Assembly (NCBI GenBank): GCA_031256615.1
Contig: JAIRQG010000127.1
Span: 1-9,732, forward strand
Origin: Candidatus Methanoplasma sp.
Lineage (GTDB): Archaea; Thermoplasmatota; Thermoplasmata; Methanomassiliicoccales; Methanomethylophilaceae
Direction of reading: 5' to 3'
DNA: 9,732 nucleotides
Part shown: positions 1-8,900 of the stretch, piece by piece
Layout: each line of letters begins with the position of its first letter
How positions within the stretch are numbered: position 1 is the stretch's first letter
Notes under the pieces: model-generated
Seen by the model: the letters and a program-made list of their open reading frames with translations, nothing else
Databases searched by the model: none
What the model was told of the DNA's origin: nothing
Program-made: the position numbers and the translations under genes

Positions 1-2319
<2,319 letters not shown>

Positions 2320-2337
2320 TCACCTAATACGCACCCC

Positions 2338-2346
2338 ATATATATA
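2338..2346. promoter_or_regulatory. Shared bidirectional TATA-like element between gyrB and thiC
   Basis: The sequence ATATATATA reads as a TATA box on both strands and is the most AT-rich, archaeal-promoter-like stretch in the 175-base gap. Leftward, a start about 25 bases away (near 2317) would give gyrB a leader of roughly 30 bases holding its GGAG. Rightward, a start near 2368 would give thiC a leader of about 90 bases that contains the inverted repeat at 2398-2428. The CG-alternating stretch CGCGCGCACGCG sits immediately to its right. Transcription start sites are inferred from spacing only. A second weaker candidate for thiC is CATATT at 2375-2380. Confidence 0.5.
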
Positions 2347-2397
2347 CGCGCGCACGCGAATGCCGAATTTTGGACATATTGTTCAGCACAGCTTAAC

Positions 2398-2428
2398 GTC
2401 AGCGGATGCAGAAGAATTGTCCACTGAC
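2398..2428. repeat. Inverted repeat in the thiC leader
   Basis: GTCAGCGGA (2398-2406) and TCCACTGAC (2420-2428) are complementary at eight of nine positions around a 13-base loop. In the rightward (thiC) transcript the odd pair is C-A; in the opposite strand it would be a U-G wobble. It lies 33 bases before the thiC ATG. It could be an RNA hairpin or a dyad-symmetric operator for a dimeric repressor. It has no TPP riboswitch core. Confidence 0.45.
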
Positions 2429-2461
2429 AAGCCTGAAATATTGACAAACTATGCTAGGGGC

Positions 2462-3754
2462 ATGAGCACCATAATGGAAGAGGCCCGGCGGGGAATAAGC
2501 CCTATGATTAAAAGGGTTGCCGAGAAAGAGGGTGTCAGCGAAGAGTTCATCAGGAACGGCATAGCCTCCGGGAGGATAGTGGTGCCCTGCAATCCCATAC
2601 ACGATCCGGAACCCTCTGCGATAGGGGAAGGTACGGGGATAAAGGTCAATGTCAACCTGGGGACCTCGAGGGACCTTGTTGATCTGGACAGCGAGCTCAG
2701 GAAGCTGGATGTAGCAATAAAATACGGTGCCGATGCTGTGATGGACCTCAGCACCGGCGGGGATATAGACCATATCAGAAAGATGCTCATTGCCAAGTCC
2801 CCGATGATGATCGGATCCGTACCGATCTACCAAACGGGACTGACAGCAGCAAGGAAGGACGCCGTTGTGGACATGACCGAGGACGATATTTTCAACGGAA
2901 TAGAGAAACACGCCAAGGACGGGATGGACTTCATGACCGTCCACTGCGGCATTACGAAAGAGACCGTTGCCTGGCTTAAAGGGAACGGCAGAGTGACCGA
3001 CGTCGTCTCCCGTGGCGGATCGTTCCTCACCGCATGGATACTCCATAACGAAGAGGAGAACCCCCTCTACAAGAATTTCGATTATCTTCTTGAAATGGCC
3101 CGGAAATATGAGTTCGCCCTTTCGCTCGGGGACGGGTTCAGGCCGGGATGCATCGACGATGCGTCCGATCAGGCGCAGCTGTCGGAATTGATGACTTTAG
3201 GGCATTTGGTGGGAAGATGCAGGGAGGCGGGTGTACAGAGTATGGTCGAAGGCCCGGGGCATGTTCCTTTGGACCAGGTCCCGATGAACATGCAGCTGGA
3301 GAAGAGGCTTTGCCGCAATGCTCCGTTCTATGTTTTAGGGCCTCTCGTTACAGACATCGCCCCGGGATATGACCACATCGTCGGAGCTATAGGCGGAGCC
3401 GTCGCGGCACAGTACGGCGCGGACTTCCTTTGCTATCTCACTCCCGCAGAGCATCTGTCCCTCCCCGACGAAGATGACGTCAAAGAGGGCCTGATAGCAT
3501 CCAAGATCGCTGCGCATGTGGGAGACCTCTGCAGAGGCAGAGGAAGGGAAATGGATACCAAAATGGCAAAGGCGAGGAAGGCCCTTGACTGGGATACCAT
3601 GTTCGAAGTGTGCATCGATCCGGATAAAGCAAGAAGATACAGAGCAAGAGGGTGCACGAAAGGAGAGGACGGCTGCTCCATGTGCGGCGATGTCTGTGCT
3701 GTGAAGATCGTCAACAGATATTTGATCAGGAACGGCCCGGACGAAGGTTGCTGA
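2462..3754 (+). CDS. thiC: Phosphomethylpyrimidine synthase ThiC (HMP-P synthase)
   Basis: This is a radical SAM enzyme that rearranges 5-aminoimidazole ribotide into 4-amino-5-hydroxymethyl-2-methylpyrimidine phosphate for thiamin synthesis; it is cytosolic and holds a [4Fe-4S] cluster. Visible ThiC signatures are KVNVNLGTSRD (61-71), YGADAVMDLSTGGDI (88-102), SRGGSFLTAWILH (183-195), SLGDGFRPG (221-229), MVEGPGHVPLDQVPMNM (261-277), GPLVTDIAPGYDHI (293-306) and a C-terminal cluster motif CSMCGDVC (Cys405, 408, 412). Length is 430 residues, the short archaeal form without the extra N-terminal domain of bacterial ThiC. The ATG at 2462 is preferred because family proteins begin with a similar ARRGISPMIKRVAEKEGVS-type segment; AGGGG at 2456-2460 is too close to that ATG to be a good ribosome site (13 bases before the next ATG at 2474). 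The cysteine spacing is C-x2-C-x3-C, one residue shorter than bacterial ThiC. The paralogue BzaF, which makes 5-hydroxybenzimidazole for cobamides from the same substrate, is a real alternative. Confidence 0.9.
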   Translation: MSTIMEEARRGISPMIKRVAEKEGVSEEFIRNGIASGRIVVPCNPIHDPEPSAIGEGTGIKVNVNLGTSRDLVDLDSELRKLDVAIKYGADAVMDLSTGGDIDHIRKMLIAKSPMMIGSVPIYQTGLTAARKDAVVDMTEDDIFNGIEKHAKDGMDFMTVHCGITKETVAWLKGNGRVTDVVSRGGSFLTAWILHNEEENPLYKNFDYLLEMARKYEFALSLGDGFRPGCIDDASDQAQLSELMTLGHLVGRCREAGVQSMVEGPGHVPLDQVPMNMQLEKRLCRNAPFYVLGPLVTDIAPGYDHIVGAIGGAVAAQYGADFLCYLTPAEHLSLPDEDDVKEGLIASKIAAHVGDLCRGRGREMDTKMAKARKALDWDTMFEVCIDPDKARRYRARGCTKGEDGCSMCGDVCAVKIVNRYLIRNGPDEGC

Positions 3755-3761
3755 AGTGAAG

Positions 3762-3836
3762 TGGAGCCACTGGAGGGGATCGAACCCCCGGCCTACAGTT
3801 TACGAAACTGCCGCTCTACCGCTGAGCCACAGTGGC
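3762..3836 (-). tRNA. tRNA-Thr (anticodon CGU)
   Basis: The minus strand folds as a full cloverleaf of 75 bases including an encoded CCA. The acceptor GCCACTG (3836-3830) pairs perfectly with CAGTGGC (3772-3766); the D stem is GCTC/GAGC; the anticodon stem GCAGT/ACTGT has one G-U pair around loop TTCGTAA; the T arm is GGGGG-TTCGATC-CCCTC. Anticodon CGT (complement of 3804-3802) reads ACG, threonine. The discriminator is T73, as in archaeal tRNA-Thr. No intron is present. The 3' end lies 7 bases from the thiC stop on the opposite strand, so the two are tail-to-tail. Confidence 0.97.
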
Positions 3837-4215
3837 GTTGGGAGTGCTGATTGAACCCTAAGATAAAAAGTTTTACTCTGCACCGAGGAAGCAATCATGC
3901 ATCGGAACGCTCCGTTGGCTTCGGGCATGAGGTATCCCGCCTTTGTCTGAAGATAAAATCTATTTATCCTATGCATCACGGCGAAGAACAGGAAAGTGCG
4001 GATAACGGTCCCGAAGGAACTGAACCCTTTACAGGAGCTGTCGCCTGTTTGTAAAGGAGTATCAAGATCAATGACAACCGAGATATCGTCAAAATGATGA
4101 TAGCGATCCTTAACCGAACGCATCGGGTTGGATCGCACATTTCTGCACCTTTTACCAGGGATTATTCGAACCGTCGCGCGCTCGGAAGCGCGGCGGATCC
4201 GGCTTTATGCCGTGA
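3837..4215. other. Intergenic region with promoter-like element and hairpins; possible small RNA
   Basis: No credible protein gene lies between tRNA-Thr and the endonuclease IV gene. The region holds an AT-rich promoter-like stretch (TATTTAT, 3961-3967, readable on either strand) and, to its right, several self-complementary segments. First, CCTTTACAGG (4026-4035) pairs with the ends of 4044-4057 around a short bulge. Second, GCGATCC (4103-4109) pairs perfectly with GGATCGC (4130-4136), extended by AACC (4112-4115) with GGTT (4126-4129). Third, CGCGCT (4177-4182) pairs with AGCGCG (4187-4192) around a four-base loop. Fourth, CGGC/GCCG flank 4203-4213. On the plus strand there is also AAAGGAG (4053-4059), then an ATG at 4071 opening only eight codons. 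The last two hairpins could instead help end leftward transcription of the endonuclease IV gene. I do not recognise a known RNA family. Confidence 0.35.
3863..3870 (-). promoter_or_regulatory. Probable TATA box of tRNA-Thr
   Basis: The minus strand reads AACTTTTTATCTTAGG; the TTTTTAT core is centred about 30 bases upstream of the mature tRNA 5' end at 3836. That would place the transcription start a few bases before the tRNA, the usual arrangement of archaeal tRNA genes. Inferred from spacing and composition. Confidence 0.5.
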
Positions 4216-5028
4216 TCATGTTATCCTGTATTTCGGGAACATATCTCTGAACACGACCGCATCCTGCGCGATCAGCGGCGACTCGCATATAAAGGTGCAA
4301 TCTTGTTTTGAATCCTCGAGCACGTCTGCCAATAATTGCATATCTGGGTCTTTTGCGCTGAGAGGCAGATGGGACAGTTCTCCCCTGTCGCCGTACTTAA
4401 TGCAGCTTATGTGCATGTGCGCAATTTCCCCGCACAACGGGAAGAATTCATCGATCAGTTTTCTCATGTCTTCCTTTGATTTTAGGCACCCTACGTCGCG
4501 TGCGTGAACGTGCGCGACATCAAGCACCGGCCTCACGCCGTCCACGCTGTCCATCACCTCAGCGATCTCTTTCAGCGTCCCGAACTGGCCTTTCTTGCCC
4601 ATCGTCTCCACTCCGAGGATCACGTCTCTGATTCCCTCATCGTCCATGATGTCCTTGCATTTCGATAATCCGTCTACGACAGATTCCAAAGCCGTATCCG
4701 GAGATTTCCCATATGATGCCGCATGTATCACTATTATATATGCGCCGAGCGCGTGCGCCGCGCGTACCGTATCCATGACCCATCCGATGCTCTTCTCTCT
4801 TGTTTCCATATCCTCTGAGTTAAAACTAATGAAATAAGGCGCGTGACAGCTCAGCCTTATATCTAGGTTCTTTGCGGCCTCTCCTATCGCTTCTGCTCTT
4901 TCCGCGGTTATTCTGGCACCTCTTACAAATTCAACCTCGAGGGCATTCAAACCTATGCTCTTCGTATAGTTGAGAGAGCCTTCGGGGGTCTTTCCCTCGC
5001 TCGGATATCCTGCCGGACCAAAACGCAT
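4216..5028 (-). CDS. nfo: Endonuclease IV family AP endonuclease (xylose isomerase-like TIM barrel)
   Basis: This 270-residue protein belongs to the AP endonuclease 2 / deoxyribonuclease IV family, metal-dependent TIM barrels that cut DNA 5' of abasic sites in base excision repair. Candidate metal ligands occur in family order: SCHAPYF (His62), VIHAASYG (His102), GVETMGK (Glu141), VLDVAHVHAR (Asp170, His173), AHMHIS (His206), SHLPLS (His220) and FICESP (Glu249). MRFGPAGYP is a typical archaeal start for this family, so the ATG at 5028 is chosen over the longer open frame to 5280, whose extra residues are antisense to ogg. No Shine-Dalgarno is visible, but an AT-rich box (5047-5054) lies about 23 bases upstream, suggesting a leaderless transcript. 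The gene is divergent from the glycosylase gene with touching start codons. The family also contains sugar isomerase-like members, so nuclease activity is inferred from the ligand set. Confidence 0.88.
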   Translation of the reverse strand: MRFGPAGYPSEGKTPEGSLNYTKSIGLNALEVEFVRGARITAERAEAIGEAAKNLDIRLSCHAPYFISFNSEDMETREKSIGWVMDTVRAAHALGAYIIVIHAASYGKSPDTALESVVDGLSKCKDIMDDEGIRDVILGVETMGKKGQFGTLKEIAEVMDSVDGVRPVLDVAHVHARDVGCLKSKEDMRKLIDEFFPLCGEIAHMHISCIKYGDRGELSHLPLSAKDPDMQLLADVLEDSKQDCTFICESPLIAQDAVVFRDMFPKYRIT

Positions 5029-5917
5029 GATGTACCAACATCTTACGCATATTTCAGAGTTCCCCGGTTCGGCGGACGGTAAGTCCTTTAGCCTGTTCGG
5101 ACATTGTCCCTCTGTGCAGATAGAACTCGATGTCTCTCTCGACCCGACCCTCGGGTGCGGGCAGGCCCACAGGTGGAGAAAGAACGGCAGCACATGGAAC
5201 GGCGTCATCGGATCCGATATCATAGATCTTACCGAGAACGCAGGCGGTTTCAAAGCGGAAGGGTGTTCCGACAAGGACATTCTCCTCGGTTATTTCAGAA
5301 GCGGGGACGATCTCTCTCGGATCATCAGAGAAATATCCCTCGCAGACCCTTACGTCGCTTCGCTGTCCTCATCCTGCCCCGGCATGAGGATACTGAAGCA
5401 GGAACCGTGGGAATGCCTTGCCACATACGTTCTCGCAACGAATGTGAACGTCAAAAGGATCGCTAAGATGGTCGAATCCGTTTGTGACACATTCGGCAGC
5501 GACCTTGGAGAAAGAAGAGCATTCCCCACACCGAAACAGATACTCGATAAACAGGAAGAGATACCGCTGTGCAGGCTCGGATACCGCGAAGGAAGGTTCG
5601 TCGAACTTGCGGAGAATGTTGACAACGGTGCCATCGATCTGGAAGCGATCGAAGAGCAGGATTATGCAGACTGCATAGATTCTTTGATGGATATCAACGG
5701 CGTCGGACCGAAGGTGGCCGACTGCGTGGCGCTTTTCGGATTCGGGCATCTTGAGGCTTTCCCCGTTGACGCCAGGATCTCGAAATGCCTCAATGAGATG
5801 TACTGCGTGTTCGGAAACTACAGAACAATGGCCGAGTTCGGAAGGAAGAAGTTCGGAAGATATGCGGGATATGCGCAGGAGTTCCTTTACCACAGTTCCG
5901 TCATCACCGGACCCTGA
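5027..5917 (+). CDS. ogg: OGG1-type 8-oxoguanine DNA glycosylase / AP lyase
   Basis: This is a bifunctional glycosylase that removes 8-oxoguanine and nicks the resulting abasic site. Domains: an OGG1-like N-terminal domain with LGCGQAHRWRK (42-52), then ILKQEPWECLATYVLATNVN (122-141), matching the human OGG1 segment with its conserved asparagines. FPTP (166-169) and LGYREGRFV (184-192) follow. The helix-hairpin-helix DINGVGPKVADC (222-233) carries catalytic Lys229, with Asp248 in FPVDARI. Length is 296 residues, near the OGG1 class and longer than archaeal Ogg2. The start is uncertain: ATG at 5027 or 5030 gives the family-like SFSLFGHCP segment, but overlaps the start of the divergent endonuclease IV gene; a GTG at 5114 would leave 85 bases for promoters but shorten the N-terminal domain. 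The upstream ATG at 4970 is antisense to that gene and unlikely. The stop lies 3 bases from the convergent lhr stop. A lyase product would be passed to an endonuclease such as the neighbour. Confidence 0.92.
   Translation: MMYQHLTHISEFPGSADGKSFSLFGHCPSVQIELDVSLDPTLGCGQAHRWRKNGSTWNGVIGSDIIDLTENAGGFKAEGCSDKDILLGYFRSGDDLSRIIREISLADPYVASLSSSCPGMRILKQEPWECLATYVLATNVNVKRIAKMVESVCDTFGSDLGERRAFPTPKQILDKQEEIPLCRLGYREGRFVELAENVDNGAIDLEAIEEQDYADCIDSLMDINGVGPKVADCVALFGFGHLEAFPVDARISKCLNEMYCVFGNYRTMAEFGRKKFGRYAGYAQEFLYHSSVITGP
5047..5054 (-). promoter_or_regulatory. Possible TATA box of the endonuclease IV gene
   Basis: The minus strand reads CTGAAATATGCG about 23 bases upstream of the ATG at 5028, the distance expected for a leaderless archaeal transcript. 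It lies inside the first codons of the opposing glycosylase gene if that gene starts at 5027. Inferred from position and composition. Confidence 0.35.
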
Positions 5918-5920
5918 GGA

Positions 5921-8900
5921 TCAGATCGCTCCCGGGTTCGTTTTCAGATAGAACTCGGACGCATCCCAGTCCTCATCTTCCTGGGGTTTCTTCTCTTCCA
6001 TCTTCACCCCTAGGGATCTGGCGATCTCTTTCATATGCTTATACGCCTTGTCGCTGCCTTTGAAGTTCTCCACCTTTGCCCCCGATGATGATATCTTTCC
6101 CTCGAAAGAGCCTATTATCTTCGTCCCGTCGAAGACCACGCATTCCGACGCGCCGCATTCCCTTTTGATCATGCTGCGCAGGAATGCATGAAGATTGTCC
6201 TGTGTGTTAAGCAAAAGCATCTCATTGAACGGTTCCGGCATTAATTCCGTATCCTCTTTGAGGATCCACCTTGGTGCGGGATCATCCCTCACAAGGAACC
6301 CCTTGGCAACATATCCTTCCTTCTCCAACTCCGCCAGCATCCTTCTCACCACTGACATCCTCAGCGTGAGGAATTGCGCCAGCTCTTCCGCGGAGAACAT
6401 CCCGAAATCCTTGAAGTGCCTCTTCACTATGGCCTTCATCGCTTTTTCTTTGCCCATGCGGCTCGGCGGCACCAGATAATAAAATGAATCCTGGTCCTGG
6501 CATATGGCAGACGCCTTGGTCAGTTCCGAAACCATTTCCAATGTGCGTTCCTCCGAGAACGGAGAGTTGCGGATTATCTCTTTCCTTGATATCGGCTGCC
6601 TGTCGCGGATCATTTCCATCACCGTCACGGCATCTTTCTCAAGCTCGCCTGCCCTGGCCGCGCTGTATACCGGAGCAAATTCCGATGTGGTGTATCCGAC
6701 ATATCCGGGCATGAGGAACATCCTCATGAGCGTCCCTCCGGTCAGGACCTTCTTGAACGGTACCTTCTGAGATACCCGGGTCACCATCTCCTGGTCGTTC
6801 CTTATGTACCCTCTGACCTTCACAGCTTCGTCGACAGTGGGGAATTTTCTGGCTTTTGAGACCCTCTGCTTTTGGAAGATATAGCACAGATACTCTTCAT
6901 CCGACATCGTCCTGTCTATGAAGTCCCCCTTCGCATAGAATCCGTTGACGCACCTGTACCCGTTCTCTCTGAGACATCTTACCGTGCCTTCTTCCAGATC
7001 GGCCGCGTCCTTGCCCATGATCTCTCTGATCCTTACGATGTCCACTCCTTTCATGTTGAAGAATCCCATAAGATGGTCCAGGGCCGTGATGACATCCTGC
7101 AGAAGGTCCGGAGAGTCCAGGTCCATGCTTCTTACCTCGATGCAGCCAGACATCTCCCATATCTCCAGCGCCCCTATCACCTTGCTCCCTTTTGTGACGG
7201 GGTATATCCACCTGTCCCCATATCTTGCGGACAGCTCCGCCCATTTGGAACCGAGGTCCGGGTCGAACAGTGACCGTATGGTGACCTTTTCTTCCCTGTT
7301 CCTCTCCCTTGTTATGAACGGCACCTCTTCCGGCATGACGTACATCTGGCTCTGTCCGTTCCCTACAAAGATCGTCGCCGCGCCCGCCAATGCCGCATAC
7401 GCCTCCGCCTCTTCCGGCGTCACGCCTACCAGGAAACGCAGGGCCTGTGCGGGTATGGGGCCGTATGAGACAATGCACTCTCTTACAAGCTCTTCTCTCG
7501 GATCCTTTTCCGGCCTCTTCGGATAGTACGGCTTGTATGTGTTCTCCGTTCCCCAGTCCTCTCTGTCATTGAACGCGCGGATGATCTTCAGGGAGCGGTC
7601 AAGCCTTTGGATCGATTCTTTGATCTCCATCTTGTCTCTGCCTGTGACCGAGACCAGATGCCTCATCGTCGCGTGCCCCATCCCTTCGATGGTCGAAAGC
7701 AGGTCGGCGTCGGATTCCATCATCTCGGAGGGCCTCAGCATCGCAAGCCTGTCGCCGTCCTCAGAAAGCACGTACCTTACTCTTCCTCTTACAAACCTCC
7801 CCAGGAGCAGCCTTTCTGATTCTCTGAGTTTATACCATTCTTCAAGGCTGAAATCCTTGACCCTGTTGTAGACGTCTATCTCGCTTCCCGCCGACCCGTA
7901 GAATTTGAAATAATCCTCGATACAGTCGAATTGTTCTCCCTTCATCCTTCTGTACTCTTCGACAGTATCGAAATCGAATATGTTCTCCTTACCCGCCCTG
8001 AGCCTCATGCGGTCGATCGTCTTCATGTACTGCGGGTTCTGAGATATCAGGAACTGTCCGTTGACCGCCTCTTCGCTGTTGACCAGCGAGTCCAGCGCCG
8101 TCTGGGCCTCCTTCTCGGTGATCGAGAGGGCAAATGCTACTTCCGGAACTGTTGACGGGGCGGTGCATTCGAGATATCTGAAAACGATCTCGTCAAGACA
8201 TTTGTTCTTGTCCTTCTTTGGAAAATCGGTTCTGGAGAAATACCATTTGTTATTCGCGGTTATGTCTGTCCTTGTGACAAGATACATCGACTCCAGTTTC
8301 CTCATGGACCTGAACGTCGTGTCCTCGCTTATCTCCAAGGCTGCAGTAATATCGCTGAGCGCCGTCCTTTCCCCGACCTGCTCAAGTACCTTCAGGTCGG
8401 TCTCGTTCAGTTCGCGCTTCTTCGCGGTGGCCGCAGCGTATACCGGGATCTCGCTTTTCACCATTATGTGGGGCTCATCCATGAACACCGTTCCTATCGA
8501 TCCCTCTTTGAGCAGTTCTCTGACCCATTCGTCAATGACTTTCTTATCCTCATCGCAGTACGCATATATGTTGCGGCCTCTTTCCCTTATGGCCTGCAGG
8601 GGACCCATCCTCATCAGCATGGGGACGATGTCGCTCTTTGATGATATGCGTCCGATCTTCTGTCTGAAATAGGGGATCACATGGTCCTCGTCGAACTCAA
8701 ACTCTTTCACGGAGTCGCCGAGCGCCCTGTGCAGGACCTTACGGTGCAGTTCTTTCAGCAGTTCCGACCGGTCCTCCATCAGAACGATGTCTGAGAATCC
8801 GGACAATATGATGGAGTGGGCGAAAGGGGACGGTGTTCCGCTGAAATGGAACACATCGATGCCCATCTTTCCGTTCTCTATCATTTCCAGGACCTCCGCG

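Noticed and set aside
3851..4054. Open frame of 67 codons on the plus strand in the same gap
   Set aside because: No ribosome site, no family resemblance, and it overlaps promoter-like and hairpin sequence.
4094..4100. Box C-like ATGATGA, possible C/D box guide RNA
   Set aside because: No matching box D (CTGA) occurs at the right distance, and a perfect hairpin occupies the space where guide sequence should be.
3800..4138. Open frame of 112 codons on the minus strand
   Set aside because: It ends inside tRNA-Thr, crosses the tRNA promoter and the hairpins, and shows no recognisable family or convincing ribosome site.
4159..4172. T-arm-like sequence GGTTCGAATAATCC on the minus strand, possible tRNA fragment
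   Set aside because: The position that should be C61 is A, the flanks do not form a T stem, and there is no acceptor or anticodon arm nearby.
3990..4207. Resemblance to RNase P RNA (AGGAAAGT at 3990 and CCGGCTTTA at 4199)
   Set aside because: The first box deviates from GAGGAAAGTCC, the other conserved regions are missing, and the P4 pairing with its bulged U does not form.
4970..5026. Glycosylase start at 4970
   Set aside because: The added residues are antisense to conserved codons of the endonuclease IV gene.
5029..5280. N-terminal extension of the endonuclease IV protein to 5280
   Set aside because: The extra residues are the antisense of conserved glycosylase codons and precede a typical family N-terminus (MRFGPAGYP).
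8061..8672. Long plus-strand open frame of 203 codons inside the helicase gene
   Set aside because: It is a shadow of the conserved helicase reading frame, rich in serine and leucine as expected from an antisense frame.
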